34,749 bases of DNA. Origin: Mesorhizobium sp. WSM3626. GTDB taxonomy: Bacteria > Pseudomonadota > Alphaproteobacteria > Rhizobiales > Rhizobiaceae. Below are positions 10,732 to 20,960 of the stretch, one piece after another; positions within the stretch are counted from its first letter, which is position 1; each line of letters begins with the position of its first letter. Made by a program: the position numbers and the translations under genes. Under the pieces are notes generated by a model. It was not told the origin of the DNA and ran no database searches. It saw only the letters and a program-made list of their open reading frames with translations. The DNA is taken from positions 7,501 to 42,249 of the forward strand of contig NZ_AZUY01000011.1 in assembly GCF_000513935.1 (NCBI RefSeq). The letters run 5' to 3'.

Positions 10732-11610
10732 TCAAGACGTTGCCCGTTGAAAAACAAGAACCCTGTCGTTTCCGCCGAGATCGCCAAACACCTCGCCGCC
10801 CGTGTAACCGGCCGCGCGAAATATATCGTTGACGTCGTTGCTTTGTGTGTGGCCGATCTCGACCGCAATCCTGCCTTCGGCTTCCAGAAACCTTGCCGCC
10901 TCGGCGGCGATGATCCTGTAGGAGTTCAGCCCATCCACGCCGCCATCCAAGGCAATACGCGGGTCGAAATCGCGGACTTCGTCCTGCAGATTTCCAATCT
11001 CTTGAGTTGGTATATAGGGAGGGTTTGCGGCAATTACATGGTACCGGCCGGAAACTTTTTCGAACCAGTCCGACTGAACCGTCGTGAACCGGCGGCCGAG
11101 CCCGAATTGCCCGGCATTGCGGGCTGCCATTGCCAGCGCGCCGGCGGAAATGTCGACACCGGTGGCGGTCGCGGCCGGCACGACGCTCAGCAGCGCCAGG
11201 GCGATCGCGCCGGTCCCGGTGCCGAGATCGAGGATGCGGCATGCCCCCTTCCGCGCGACCATTGCCTTGACGAAAGGCAGCACCGCCTCGACCAGCGTTT
11301 CGGTGTCCGGCCGCGGCTCCAGCGTCTCCGGCGACAGCGACAGGCGCAAACCGTAGAATTCGCGATAGCCGAGGATGCGATGCACCGGTTCGCCACCGGC
11401 TCGCCGTATTAGGGCGCCGTCGATCGCGGCGATGGCGTCGCCGTCGATCTTGCGCCCGGGGTCGGCAATGGCCTGGGTGCGCGTGGTGCCGGAATAGTGC
11501 TCGACGATCAGCCGCGCATCGAGCGCGGGATCATCGATACCGGCTGCGGCAAGCCGTGTCCGCGCTTCCCGCAGCAGTGGTCCCAGCGCCTCGGGCAGAT
11601 GGTCAGCCAT
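10732..11610 (-). CDS. prmC: Peptide chain release factor N5-glutamine methyltransferase
   Basis: Methylates the glutamine of the GGQ motif in release factors using S-adenosylmethionine, which raises termination efficiency. The 292-residue protein has the N-terminal helical release-factor-binding domain (about 1-95), the SAM-binding motif DLGTGTG at 128-134, and the substrate-binding NPPY motif at 196-199 that holds the target glutamine. Its start overlaps the end of prfA by 8 bp, so the two are translationally coupled: enzyme and substrate are made together. This is the standard arrangement. No sign of damage. Confidence 0.96.
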   Translation of the reverse strand: MADHLPEALGPLLREARTRLAAAGIDDPALDARLIVEHYSGTTRTQAIADPGRKIDGDAIAAIDGALIRRAGGEPVHRILGYREFYGLRLSLSPETLEPRPDTETLVEAVLPFVKAMVARKGACRILDLGTGTGAIALALLSVVPAATATGVDISAGALAMAARNAGQFGLGRRFTTVQSDWFEKVSGRYHVIAANPPYIPTQEIGNLQDEVRDFDPRIALDGGVDGLNSYRIIAAEAARFLEAEGRIAVEIGHTQSNDVNDIFRAAGYTGGEVFGDLGGNDRVLVFQRATS

Positions 11611-12682
11611 CGAGGCCGATATCGGCCAGCAGCTTCGACTGGTGATCGGCGATCAGCGCGTCGACGATTTCGTCGAGTTCACCCATCATCACCCGGTCGA
11701 GCTTGTAGAGCGTCAGGTTGATGCGATGGTCGGTGACGCGGCCTTGCGGAAAATTGTAGGTGCGGATGCGCTCCGAGCGGTCGCCCGAACCGACCTGCGA
11801 CTTGCGCGATTCGGAACGCTCCTCGTCCGCCTTGCTGCGCTCCATGTCGTAGAGCCGGGCACGCAGGATCTGCATGGCCTTGGCCCGGTTCTGGTGCTGC
11901 GACTTCTCCGCCTGCACCACCATGATGCCGGTCGGCAAATGGGTGATGCGGACGGCGGAATCGGTTGTGTTGACGTGCTGGCCGCCGGAGCCGGAGGCGC
12001 GCATGGTGTCGATGCGGATGTCCTCGGCCCTGATGTCGATGTCGACCTCTTCCGCTTCCGGCAGCACGGCGACGGTGGCGGCGGACGTGTGGATGCGCCC
12101 GCTGGCCTCGGTTGCCGGCACACGCTGGACGCGATGCACCCCGGACTCGAATTTCAGATGGGCGAACACACCCTTGCCTGAGATCGTGGCGATGATTTCC
12201 TTGAAGCCGCCTGCATCGCCGTCGCTCGCCGATACCGTTTCGAACCGCCAGCCGCGTTCGGCGGCGTAGCGCTCATACATGCGAAACAGGTCGCCGGCGA
12301 AGAGTGCTGCCTCATCGCCACCGGTGCCGGCGCGAATTTCGAGGATGGCGTTCTTGTCGTCGGCGGCATCCCTGGGCAGGAGCAGGATCTGGATGTCCTT
12401 CTGCAGCGCCTCGATGCGCTCCTCGACGCCGGGCAGATCGGCTTCGGCGAGCGCCCGCATCTCGACGTCGGTGCCTTTGTCGGCGAGCATCGCTTCGAGA
12501 TCGGCCTGCTCATGCTCGGCCGAGCGCAATTCCCTGACCTTGGCCACCATCTCCTGCAACTCGGCATATTCGGATGCCATCTTCACATAGGCATCCGGCG
12601 CCGGTCCGGCCGACATCTGCGCTTCGAGCATCTCGAAACGCTTGACGACTTGATCCATACGATCGCGGGGCAAATTGACCAT
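11603..12682 (-). CDS. prfA: Peptide chain release factor 1
   Basis: Class I release factor recognising UAA and UAG stop codons on the ribosome. The 359-residue length is normal. The codon-recognition tripeptide region is the RF1 form, P189-A-T191, rather than the SPF of RF2, and the catalytic GGQ loop is at 233-235 ([15 protein letters not shown]). It lies 10 bp after the ptsP stop codon and overlaps prmC by 8 bp, so it is in the middle of a minus-strand transcript that probably begins at lysC or ptsP. Confidence 0.97.
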   Translation of the reverse strand: MVNLPRDRMDQVVKRFEMLEAQMSAGPAPDAYVKMASEYAELQEMVAKVRELRSAEHEQADLEAMLADKGTDVEMRALAEADLPGVEERIEALQKDIQILLLPRDAADDKNAILEIRAGTGGDEAALFAGDLFRMYERYAAERGWRFETVSASDGDAGGFKEIIATISGKGVFAHLKFESGVHRVQRVPATEASGRIHTSAATVAVLPEAEEVDIDIRAEDIRIDTMRASGSGGQHVNTTDSAVRITHLPTGIMVVQAEKSQHQNRAKAMQILRARLYDMERSKADEERSESRKSQVGSGDRSERIRTYNFPQGRVTDHRINLTLYKLDRVMMGELDEIVDALIADHQSKLLADIGLDG

Positions 12683-12692
12683 GATGAGGGTG

Positions 12693-14963
12693 CTACAACG
12701 GGATCGAGCGGTCGTCGGCGAAGGCCTGCAGCAGCGCCCGCATCGGCAGCCCCTGCGCCGGCGCCATCAGATTGTCGTCGAAGAAAGCCTCCAGCTCCTC
12801 CAGCGGCAGCTCCGTCAGCATCGCCTTGACCGGACCGATCGAGGCTGGCGACATCGAGATCGAGCGGAAACCAAGCCCGATCAGCGCCATCGCCGAGATC
12901 GGCTTGCCGGCGAGTTCACCGCACAGGGTGACGGGCGTATGATTGCGAACGCCGGCGTCGGCGATCTGCTTGAGCACGCGCAGGAACGGCGCCGACAACG
13001 TATCGAAGCGGTTGGCCAGTTGCGTGTTGCCGCGGTCGACCGCCATGACGAACTGGAAAAGATCGTTCGACCCGACCGAGACGAAGTCGACCGCCTTCAT
13101 CAGTTCGTCGAGCTGGAACAGAAGCGACGGCACTTCCAGCATGGCGCCCACTTTGAGACTGGTCGGCAGGTGGTGGGCGAAGCGTGAGAGATGCCGCACC
13201 TCGCGGTCGATGATTTCGCGCGCCTGGGCGATTTCGCCAAGCTCGGTCACCATCGGCAGCATCAGCTTGAGCTCGCGCCCGCCGCTGGCCTTGAGCAAGG
13301 CGCGGATCTGTGTGCGCAGCAAGCCCGGCCGGTCGAGCGTCAGGCGGATTGCCCGCCAGCCGAGCGCCGGATTCTCTTCCTGGATCGCGCCCTTGAAGTA
13401 GGGCAGCACCTTGTCGCCACCAATGTCGATGGTGCGGAAGGTGACCGGTTTGCCGCGTGCGGCCTCGAGCACGTCGCGATAGAGCTTTTCCTGGGCTTCG
13501 GCGCGTGGAAAGGTCGAGGCGACCATGAACTGCAGTTCCGTGCGAAACAGGCCAATGCCGGCAGCGCCCGCCTCCGCCAACTGCGGCAGGTCGACGGCAA
13601 GCCCGGCATTCATCAGCAGGTCGACCTGGACACCGTCCCTGGTCGTCGATGGCTTCTTGCGCAGCTCGCGGTAGACCTCCTGCCGGCGCGCCCGGAACCG
13701 CACTTTTTCGGCATAGGCGGCTTCGAGATCGGATTGCGGCCGCAGATGGATCGCGCCTTCCTCGCCGTCGACGATGATGGCATCGCCGTTTTCCGCCATG
13801 GAAACGGCGCCCTTCATCTGGCCGGCGACGGGAATGCCCATGGCGCGCGCGACGATGACGACGTGGCTGGTCGCCGCGCCATCCTCGAGCACGAGGCCAC
13901 GCAGCTTGTCGCGGGGATAGTCAAGCAGTTCAGCCGCGCCCATCGAGCGGGCGACGATGATGGCGTCCTTCGGCAGCGAGGCCGCGACATCCTCGGGCCC
14001 ACGTCCCATCAGCTGGCGCAACAGCCGGTTGGCGAGATCGTCGAAATCGCTCATCCGCTCGCGCAGGTAGGGATCGGTCATGTGCAGCATGCGGGCGCGC
14101 ATGTCGCTCTGCACCTTTTCCACCGCCGCTTCCGCTGTCAGGCCGTTGCGGACCGCCTCTTCCAGCCGCCGGACCCAGCCGCGGTCGTTGGCGAACATGC
14201 GGTAGGCTTCCAGCACCTGGCGATGCTCGCCCTCGAAGGCGACATCGCGGCGCTCCAGCATGTCGTCGATCGAGAGCCTGAGCGAACCGAGCGAGGCTTC
14301 GAGCCGCCGGACCTCTTCCTCGCTGTCCTCGTTGAACAAATTGGTGACGACGATGCGCGGCTCGTGCAGCACGACATGGCCGAGCCCGACGCCGTCGTTG
14401 AAGGACAGGCCGGTGAAGCTGACAGGCCGGCGCAGGTCGAGTTCGAGACCAGGCCTGGTCAGCCGCGCCAGATCGCCGGTGGCGATCATCTCGGCGATGA
14501 CCATGGCCGTGGTTTCCAGCGCCTCGACCTCGTCGTCGCGGTAGTGGCGCATGGTCTTGTTCTGCACAACCAGGACGCCCAGCGTGCGCCCTGCCCTGAG
14601 CACCGGGACGCCGAGGAAGGAATTGTAGATCTCCTCCCCGGTCTCCGGCAGGTAGGCGAAGGCCGGATGTTCCTGCGCGTTGGACAGGTTGAGCGGCCTG
14701 GCACTCGCCGCGATCGTGCCGACCAGGCCTTGCCCCAGCCGCAACTGCGCCAGGTGGACGGCGTTCGGGTTCAGACCTTCGGTGGCGTAGAGTTCGAGCA
14801 CCGAATCGGCGCGCAGCACATAGAGCGAGCAGACTTCGGCGACCATGTTGGAGGCGATGTCGCGCACGATCCGGTCAAGCCGCTCCTGCGGCTCCAGCGG
14901 CTCCTGCATGAGCTCGCGGAGCCGTTTCAGCAAAACGCGCGGGCCGCTGGCCTGGTCACGCAT
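12693..14963 (-). CDS. ptsP: Phosphoenolpyruvate-protein phosphotransferase of the nitrogen PTS (EI-Ntr)
   Basis: First enzyme of the nitrogen phosphotransferase system. It takes phosphate from PEP and passes it to NPr, a regulatory cascade that senses nitrogen state through glutamine. The start at 14963 (756 residues) has GGAGAAG upstream and begins [15 protein letters not shown]; the open frame extends 20 residues further but without support. Domains: GAF (about 25-165), the EI N-terminal NPr-binding region, the phosphohistidine swivel with H367 in [15 protein letters not shown], and the C-terminal PEP-binding barrel. The GAF domain separates this from sugar-PTS enzyme I. It sits between lysC (81 bp upstream) and prfA (10 bp downstream). 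Its partners are not in this window. Confidence 0.95.
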   Translation of the reverse strand: MRDQASGPRVLLKRLRELMQEPLEPQERLDRIVRDIASNMVAEVCSLYVLRADSVLELYATEGLNPNAVHLAQLRLGQGLVGTIAASARPLNLSNAQEHPAFAYLPETGEEIYNSFLGVPVLRAGRTLGVLVVQNKTMRHYRDDEVEALETTAMVIAEMIATGDLARLTRPGLELDLRRPVSFTGLSFNDGVGLGHVVLHEPRIVVTNLFNEDSEEEVRRLEASLGSLRLSIDDMLERRDVAFEGEHRQVLEAYRMFANDRGWVRRLEEAVRNGLTAEAAVEKVQSDMRARMLHMTDPYLRERMSDFDDLANRLLRQLMGRGPEDVAASLPKDAIIVARSMGAAELLDYPRDKLRGLVLEDGAATSHVVIVARAMGIPVAGQMKGAVSMAENGDAIIVDGEEGAIHLRPQSDLEAAYAEKVRFRARRQEVYRELRKKPSTTRDGVQVDLLMNAGLAVDLPQLAEAGAAGIGLFRTELQFMVASTFPRAEAQEKLYRDVLEAARGKPVTFRTIDIGGDKVLPYFKGAIQEENPALGWRAIRLTLDRPGLLRTQIRALLKASGGRELKLMLPMVTELGEIAQAREIIDREVRHLSRFAHHLPTSLKVGAMLEVPSLLFQLDELMKAVDFVSVGSNDLFQFVMAVDRGNTQLANRFDTLSAPFLRVLKQIADAGVRNHTPVTLCGELAGKPISAMALIGLGFRSISMSPASIGPVKAMLTELPLEELEAFFDDNLMAPAQGLPMRALLQAFADDRSIPL

Positions 14964-15044
14964 CGCGGCTTCTTCTCCAATGAAACACTTGCCGGCGCAG
15001 TTTCCGCCGCGGCCGGCATGCACGCAACAACTGATTCAGTCTTG

Positions 15045-16298
15045 CTACTGCTTATCCAGACCGTAGACGGAATGCAAAGTGCGAACCGCAAGTTCCGTAT
15101 ACGGGCCGTCGATCAGTATCGAAATCTTGATCTCGGAGGTGGTGATGGCGCGGATGTTGATTGCCTTGTCGGCGAGAGCCTTGAAGGCGGTGGCGGCAAC
15201 ACCCGCATGGCTCCTCATGCCGATGCCGATGACCGAAACCTTCGACATGCCGGCTTCCGACTGCACGACATCATAGCCGATCTCGGCTTTCAGCCGGTCG
15301 AGCACGGCCAGCGCCTTGTCGACATCGCCCGACGGCACGGTGAAGGTCATGTCGGTCAGCTTGCCGTCCTCGGAGATGTTCTGGACGATCATGTCTACAT
15401 TGATGTTGGCCTCGGCCAGGGGACCGAAGATGCCGGCGGCGACGCCTGGCCGGTCGCCGACACGGCGCAGCGAAATCTGCGCTTCGTCCTTGGCGTAGGC
15501 AATTCCGGTGACGACCTGCTGTTCCACGATCTCTTCCTCGTCGCAAATGAGCGTTCCCGGAGGATTGAGCAAATCCCCCATTCCGGGCGCATCGGGATCG
15601 TCGAAGGACGATCGCACGAAGGTACGCACCCTGTGCACCATGGCAAGCTCGACCGAACGCACCTGCAGAACCTTGGCGCCGAGCGAAGCCATTTCAAGCA
15701 TTTCCTCGAACGATATCTTGGCCAGCCGCCGCGCCTTGGGCTCGATGCGCGGATCGGTGGTGTAGACCCCGTCGACGTCGGTGTAGATGTCGCAGCGGTC
15801 GGCCTTGACCGCGGCGGCGATCGCCACGGCGCTGGTGTCGGAGCCGCCGCGGCCAAGCGTGGCGATGCGGTTGTCCGGCCCGATGCCCTGGAAACCGGCG
15901 ATGACAGCCACCTGCCCCTCGCCGAAGCGCTTGACAAGGAAGGCTCCGTCGATGTCGAGAATGCGCGCCGCGCCATGCGCGTTGTCGGTCTTGATCGGGA
16001 TCTGCCAGCCTTGCCAGGAGCGCGCATGCACGCCCATGTTCTGCAAGGTGATGGCAAGCAGGCCGGCCGTGACCTGTTCGCCGGAAGCGACGACCGCGTC
16101 ATATTCGCGTGCGTCGTGCATCGGCGAGGCTTCGCGCGTCCAACCGACCAGTTCATTGGTCTTGCCGGCCATCGCCGAAACCACCACCGCCACCTCGTGG
16201 CCGGCATCGACTTCGCGTTTGACGTGACGCGCCACATTGCGGATGCGGGCGATGTCGGCGACGGAGGTTCCGCCGAATTTCATCACGATACGCGCCAT
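15045..16298 (-). CDS. lysC: Aspartate kinase
   Basis: Phosphorylates L-aspartate to start the pathway to lysine, threonine, methionine and diaminopimelate. The 417-residue protein has the amino-acid kinase domain with KFGGTSV at 7-13 and the conserved GRGGSDT substrate loop, followed by two ACT domains (about 265-417) that bind the feedback inhibitors. It is the monofunctional class II type. The stop is 81 bp before the ptsP start. In related genomes lysC is often divergent from ubiG; here a histidine kinase and a frameshifted gene lie between them. Confidence 0.96.
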   Translation of the reverse strand: MARIVMKFGGTSVADIARIRNVARHVKREVDAGHEVAVVVSAMAGKTNELVGWTREASPMHDAREYDAVVASGEQVTAGLLAITLQNMGVHARSWQGWQIPIKTDNAHGAARILDIDGAFLVKRFGEGQVAVIAGFQGIGPDNRIATLGRGGSDTSAVAIAAAVKADRCDIYTDVDGVYTTDPRIEPKARRLAKISFEEMLEMASLGAKVLQVRSVELAMVHRVRTFVRSSFDDPDAPGMGDLLNPPGTLICDEEEIVEQQVVTGIAYAKDEAQISLRRVGDRPGVAAGIFGPLAEANINVDMIVQNISEDGKLTDMTFTVPSGDVDKALAVLDRLKAEIGYDVVQSEAGMSKVSVIGIGMRSHAGVAATAFKALADKAINIRAITTSEIKISILIDGPYTELAVRTLHSVYGLDKQ

Positions 16299-16516
16299 GG
16301 AAGCGAAATGCCTTTGACTGGAGCCGGCCCGAGGCCGAAAACGGAAGAAAAGCGCCCGGCTGGCGCCGGCCGCTCAATGCGCGGCCTCCTTAACCAAATG
16401 AGCAAGGTTTCGCAAGGCTGACGGCGGATTGCGTAACAACACGACATATTGCCTTCCAGGCCGGTGCCGCTTACCAAATGCTGCCCGCGGGAATTCCTCT
16501 TGGTTCGGCATAACAG

Positions 16517-18379
16517 ATGATTGCTCGTCTTCGGCGCGCCATGCGACTGCAATCGCTCCCGATTATCGCCGGCTTCGCCGCGCTGGCGCTGATCGTCGGC
16601 GCCCGTGCCGTGCTCGTCGAGAGCCAGAGGGCCAATCGTGCCGCCGCGCGCGAGACAATTGAATACCAGGAGCAGCTTTCCGGGCTGCTTTCACTGGCGC
16701 AAGACGCCGAGAGTGGTCAGCGCGGCTACCTGCTGACAGGTGAAAAATCCTATCTGGAGCCTTATCGGAAGGCCATCGAGGCAATTCCTGGACAACTGGC
16801 GCGGATCGAGAGCGCGACCGCTCCCGATGATCAGATCGTCCAGCAGATCAGCCACATCAAGCAAGCGCTTTCGCAAGAGCAGGCTGTGCTGTCCCAGACG
16901 ATCGCCCTCTATGATCGAGGCGACGCGGCAAAGGCCCTGCAACTGGTCCGCAGCGGCCAGGGCAAGTCAGCCATGGACGAAATCCGCGCCAGCATGGATA
17001 CGATCCGGCGTATCGGCGCCGCCGCGGTAGCCGCGCGCGACGAGCATACCGATCGGGTCGAGGCCTGGTTGCGCATCGGCTCGCTGGCTGCGTTGCTGGG
17101 GATTTTCCTGCTTGGTGTCTACACCATTCGTCAATCCCGCCGCCGCTTCCGCGAGGTGCTCCTCGCCCAGGAAGAGCTGATGCGCAAGAACATCGAGCTC
17201 GGCAATGAGATCCAGACGCGTGAAAATGCCGAATCCCAGATACGCCAGATGCAGAAGATGGAAGCCGTCGGGCAGTTGACCGGTGGGATCGCCCACGACT
17301 TCAACAACATGCTGGCGGTCATCCTCAGCGCCATGAACCTTGCCCAGCGCAAGCTGAAGCGGGGCGAACATGACATTGAAAAGCTCGTCGAGGCCGCGAC
17401 GGACGCGGCCAGCCGTGCGGCCAATCTGACCTCCCGCCTGCTTGCCTTCTCCCGTCTGCAGCCTCTGGCGCCGCAGGTTGTCGACACCAACCGGCTGTTG
17501 ACCGGCATGTCCGATCTTCTGCGCCGTGCCCTGGGTGAAGGCATCCGCATCGAAACCGTGCTGGCGGGCGGCCTGTGGAAAATCCACGCCGATCCCAACC
17601 AGCTCGAGAACGCGATCCTCAATCTGGCCGTCAATGCCCGCGATGCCATGGACAATGACGGCAAGCTGACCATCGAGACCGTCAACAGCCACCTCGACGA
17701 GGCCTATGCATCGACGCACGCTGACGTCGCGCCTGGCCAATACGTGATGATCGCGGTTACCGACACCGGTGCGGGCATGTCGCCTGACATCATCACCAGG
17801 GCCTTCGAGCCCTTCTTCACGACCAAGCCGGTCAATAAGGGCACGGGGCTTGGGCTGAGCCAGGTGTTCGGCTTCGTCAAACAGTCGGGCGGCCACGTCA
17901 AGATCTACTCTGAGCCCGGCGAAGGCACGACGATCAAGATCTATCTGCCCCGACTTTTCGGACCTGAGGAGCCGGCGGTTCCAGCCGGGCGCGACAAGGG
18001 TGCCGCCACGGTCACCGAGACGATCCTCGTCGTCGAGGACGACGCCCGCGTGCGGGCTTCCACGACGGACGTCATGCGCGAACTCGGCTACACCGTCATC
18101 CACGCGGCAGGCGGACAGGAGGCCCTTCAGAAGCTCGCCGCGACACCCGGCATCGCCCTGCTTTTCACCGACATCGTCATGCCGGTGATGAACGGCCGCA
18201 AGCTCGCCGAGGAAGCGCTCGCGCGCCAGCCCGGGCTGAAAGTCGTCTTCACCACCGGCTTCACAAGGAACGCCGTGGTCCACAACGGCGTGCTCGACCA
18301 TGACGTGCACTTCCTGGCCAAGCCGTTCACCATCGATCAACTGGCAGCGAAGCTGCGCGACGTGCTGGACACGAAATAG
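16517..18379 (+). CDS. Orphan hybrid sensor histidine kinase with CHASE3 domain
   Basis: Two-component sensor kinase with its own receiver, 620 residues. Order: transmembrane helix (about 14-32); periplasmic CHASE3 domain (about 40-175, with AQDAESGQRGYLLTGE); second helix (about 186-204); short coiled coil; HisKA dimerisation domain with the phosphorylated H260 in GGIAHDFNNML; HATPase with N box LENAILNLAVNARDAMD and G boxes DTGAGMS and GTGLGLS; then a receiver domain whose phospho-acceptor is D552 (FTDIVMP). All catalytic residues are present. No response regulator is adjacent, so output must go elsewhere. The ribosome site before 16517 is weak and an ATG at 16541 is an alternative. It lies in an apparent insertion between lysC and ubiG. 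The ligand is unknown. Confidence 0.93.
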   Translation: MIARLRRAMRLQSLPIIAGFAALALIVGARAVLVESQRANRAAARETIEYQEQLSGLLSLAQDAESGQRGYLLTGEKSYLEPYRKAIEAIPGQLARIESATAPDDQIVQQISHIKQALSQEQAVLSQTIALYDRGDAAKALQLVRSGQGKSAMDEIRASMDTIRRIGAAAVAARDEHTDRVEAWLRIGSLAALLGIFLLGVYTIRQSRRRFREVLLAQEELMRKNIELGNEIQTRENAESQIRQMQKMEAVGQLTGGIAHDFNNMLAVILSAMNLAQRKLKRGEHDIEKLVEAATDAASRAANLTSRLLAFSRLQPLAPQVVDTNRLLTGMSDLLRRALGEGIRIETVLAGGLWKIHADPNQLENAILNLAVNARDAMDNDGKLTIETVNSHLDEAYASTHADVAPGQYVMIAVTDTGAGMSPDIITRAFEPFFTTKPVNKGTGLGLSQVFGFVKQSGGHVKIYSEPGEGTTIKIYLPRLFGPEEPAVPAGRDKGAATVTETILVVEDDARVRASTTDVMRELGYTVIHAAGGQEALQKLAATPGIALLFTDIVMPVMNGRKLAEEALARQPGLKVVFTTGFTRNAVVHNGVLDHDVHFLAKPFTIDQLAAKLRDVLDTK

Positions 18380-18397
18380 GCGGCGCCGGAACTCGCA

Positions 18398-18966
18398 TCA
18401 TCCTGACGCAGTCACGCTTGTCCATAGGCCGGGGTAGTCGACAACAAAGCCGTGCGGCGAGACGCCGAGGATTTCGTCATAGCCGAATAAGGGCGCGGCG
18501 TAGGCGTAGCGCGTCTCATCAAGACGCCGATAGGTCTGCTCGAGACGCACCAGTTCCAGTCTGGGAAAGGTCAGGTAAGCAGCCGGAGCGGGCGTCGTTG
18601 CGCCGATGCCAAGATCGAACCGGCGGATCGCAAGCAGATTCGACGCGGGCGTGAAACCGAGGTCGACGTCGATAAGACCGGTCACATCATGCTGCGGTTC
18701 GCCGTTCAGCATCCACCGGCCGCCGGAATCCCGTTCGATTGTATAATGCAGCCTGCGACTGCCGACAAAGCCGTCGACGCGCGCCGACTGGGTACGCAAC
18801 CGGTATCGCAGTCTACCCGATAGGCAAGGCAGCATGGCTTGTCGTCCTGGATGAAGATGGCCTGCCCCTCGAGGCTGTGACCGCTATCGGTCCGCGAAAG
18901 CAGGCATCCGTCATGCCCTTCGAGGTCAAGCCTCCGCCAAAGGATCGAAACCGGCGTCGCTGTCAT
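18398..18966 (-). pseudogene. Putative glycolipid-binding family protein, broken by a single-base frameshift
   Basis: Similar to the putative glycolipid-binding family (PF06475; PA1994-like fold, function unproven). Frame one starts at 18966 with GGAGTG just upstream and gives MTATPVSILWRRLDLEGHD to about residue 56. The second frame then carries the rest (RTQSARVDGFVGSRRLHY, LIDVDLGFTPASNLLAIRR, VVDYPGLW) to 18398. Adding one G near 18797 would read DTGW-RTQSARV, restoring the family's conserved Trp and one protein of about 190 residues. Either the strain has lost the gene or the base is a sequencing error. It converges on the histidine kinase with 18 bp between stops. Confidence 0.75.
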
Positions 18967-19147
18967 CGCTCACTCCTCTGGTTCAAAACGATGCTTCTCA
19001 TTCGTCCGCGAGGCCGATCGTGTTTCATGGCGATGCGCGGCAGCTGACACGGCCTGACATGGAGCGCCGCGATGTCAGCAGGGGAAAATGTTGCCTTGAC
19101 ATTCGATGCCTCACGCCCGACTTCCTAGCGTCCGAGGAGACCAACCG

Positions 19148-19897
19148 ATGCCTGAGCCCCGACGATCGACGATCGATGCCGGAGAAGTGGAACGCTTTTC
19201 CGCCCTTGCCGCCGAATGGTGGAACCCGAACGGCAAGTTTCGTCCGCTGCACAAATTCAACCCAATCCGGCTTTCCTATATCCGCGATCAGATCGCGGCG
19301 CGCTTCGGCCGCGACCCGCGCGCAGCGCGGCCGTTCGAGGGCCTGCGTATCCTCGACATCGGCTGCGGCGGCGGGCTTTTGTGCGAGCCAATGGCGCGGC
19401 TCGGCGCCGAGGTGGTCGGAGCGGACGCCTCCGAAACAAACATAGAAGTGGCGAAACTGCATGCCGCCGAAGGCAATGTGAGCATCGACTATCGCGCCAC
19501 GACGGCAGAATATCTCGCCGAGGCCGGCGAGAAATTCGATGTCATCCTCAACATGGAAGTGGTCGAACATGTCGCCGACATCGACCTGTTCGTCGCCAAA
19601 TGCGGCGAGATGGTCAAGCCCGGCGGCATCATGTTCGTGGCCACCATCAACCGCACGCTGAAGGCGCTCGGCCTGGCCATCATCGGCGCCGAATATGTGT
19701 TGCGCTGGCTGCCGCGCGGTACCCATCAGTTCGGCAAGCTGGTGCGCCCGGAAGAGCTGGAAAAGGCGCTGGGCGGCGCCGGCCTGACCATCATCGACCG
19801 CACCGGCGTCACCTACAATCCGCTTGCCGACCGCTGGTCGCGTTCGAAGGACATGGACGTCAACTACATGGTGCTGGCGGAAAAGGGATCGGTCTGA
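19148..19897 (+). CDS. ubiG: Ubiquinone biosynthesis O-methyltransferase
   Basis: SAM-dependent enzyme doing both O-methylations of ubiquinone synthesis at the membrane. The start at 19148 gives 249 residues and is supported by GGAG 8-11 bases upstream; an ATG at 19106 would add 14 unlikely residues. Features: the N-terminal [22 protein letters not shown] region typical of UbiG, SAM motif I LDIGCGGG at 69-76, motif II-like GADAS, and the later [13 protein letters not shown] and [14 protein letters not shown] segments. It is transcribed alone, convergent with the DMT transporter gene. A TTGACA at 19096-19101 may be part of its promoter, but no matching -10 is clear. Confidence 0.95.
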   Translation: MPEPRRSTIDAGEVERFSALAAEWWNPNGKFRPLHKFNPIRLSYIRDQIAARFGRDPRAARPFEGLRILDIGCGGGLLCEPMARLGAEVVGADASETNIEVAKLHAAEGNVSIDYRATTAEYLAEAGEKFDVILNMEVVEHVADIDLFVAKCGEMVKPGGIMFVATINRTLKALGLAIIGAEYVLRWLPRGTHQFGKLVRPEELEKALGGAGLTIIDRTGVTYNPLADRWSRSKDMDVNYMVLAEKGSV

Positions 19898-19911
19898 ACG
19901 GCCAATCCTCA

Positions 19912-19945
19912 GCCGCCGCCGATAGCCACAGTCCGAACCGGCGGC
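19912..19945. terminator. Possible shared hairpin between ubiG and the DMT transporter
   Basis: GCCGCCG (19912-19918) pairs with CGGCGGC (19939-19945) across a 20-base loop, between two convergent genes. No T run follows on either strand, so it is at best a weak or Rho-assisted terminator. Confidence 0.3.
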
Positions 19946-19972
19946 GACGCCGGCGAAATAAGCCCGAACCCG

Positions 19973-20866
19973 TCAGGCTTTCTGGCTCTGCGCCTTGGTG
20001 GTGATGAACACGCCGGCGGTGATGATGACGGCGCCGATCCAGGTCAGCAGGTGATAGTGTTCGCCAAGGAAGATCGTACCGGCAAACAGCCCGACGGCCG
20101 CCGCGACATAGCCGATCTGGCTGAGATAGACCGGACCCCCCACCGCCTGCAGCCGGAAGAAGAAAGCAAACATCGCCGATGCCGAGGCCATCTGCGCCAC
20201 CACGGTGAGCGGCACGGTGCCGAGCTGGATGAAGGCCTTGCCGCCAAGCAAGATCAGGATGCCGACGAGCAGCATCGTCGCGGACGCCAGATGGCTGCCG
20301 ACCGCGAGTTCGATAGGACCGGTTCCTTCCGGCCAGTCGATGGTGCGGTAGATGTTGCCGGCAGCGAGACTGACAGGAATGAGCAGGCCCAGGACGACCC
20401 AGAAGATTTCGGCCGGCTGGCCGGCCTCGCCGCGCGTCACCGCCACCATGACCGCGCCGACGAAGCCGACGGCGATGCCGATGATGCCCAGCATGTTGGG
20501 GCGCCGCACACCGAGCAGGATTGAAAACACCAGCGTGATGACCGGCGACAGCGTGAACATGATGCCGGTGTAGCCGGCGCCCAGATGCGGAATGGCCGAA
20601 AACATCAGGAGATTGGGGACGGCATAAGACACCGCGGCGGTGACGAAGAAATAGCGCAGTTTGTGCCCGGTGAGCCGGATGCGCTGGCCGCGCAGCAGCA
20701 ATACGACGAGAAGCACACCGCCGGCGCCGAGCGAGATGACGAAGGCCCAGACCATGGCCGGCACGCCGGCCGCCGTGGCGAGCTTGCCGAAAGGCAGCGT
20801 CAGGCCAAGCAGGCCGCCGGTGACGACCAGCAGGCCGAGCGCCGAATCCCAGAGAAGCTTCATCAT
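19973..20866 (-). CDS. DMT superfamily (EamA) transporter
   Basis: Inner-membrane exporter of the drug/metabolite transporter superfamily, with about ten helices in two EamA halves (about 1-140 and 150-290). The second half contains the typical QMASASAMFAFFFRLQAVGGP and GTIFLGEHYHLLTWIG segments. I chose the ATG at 20866 (297 residues, MMKLLWDSALG). The open frame extends to 20983, but that would overlap the divergent MarR gene. Divergent placement with 94 bp between starts suggests control by MarR. The substrate is unknown; amino acids or amphipathic compounds are common for the family. Confidence 0.88.
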   Translation of the reverse strand: MMKLLWDSALGLLVVTGGLLGLTLPFGKLATAAGVPAMVWAFVISLGAGGVLLVVLLLRGQRIRLTGHKLRYFFVTAAVSYAVPNLLMFSAIPHLGAGYTGIMFTLSPVITLVFSILLGVRRPNMLGIIGIAVGFVGAVMVAVTRGEAGQPAEIFWVVLGLLIPVSLAAGNIYRTIDWPEGTGPIELAVGSHLASATMLLVGILILLGGKAFIQLGTVPLTVVAQMASASAMFAFFFRLQAVGGPVYLSQIGYVAAAVGLFAGTIFLGEHYHLLTWIGAVIITAGVFITTKAQSQKA

Positions 20867-20960
20867 CGAGCCCTGTCGCGTGCGGCCCTTGGCCGGTATT
20901 GCATCTTCGGGTAAGATAGCGGGAAGATTCTTAGCGTCAAGATACATTACGGTGAGATAG

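Noticed and set aside
13191..16421. A 1076-codon open frame on the plus strand
   Set aside because: It lies antisense to ptsP and lysC, whose motifs are clear. Its composition (His/Asp/Gly/Arg rich, no domains) is that of a mirror frame in GC-rich coding DNA.
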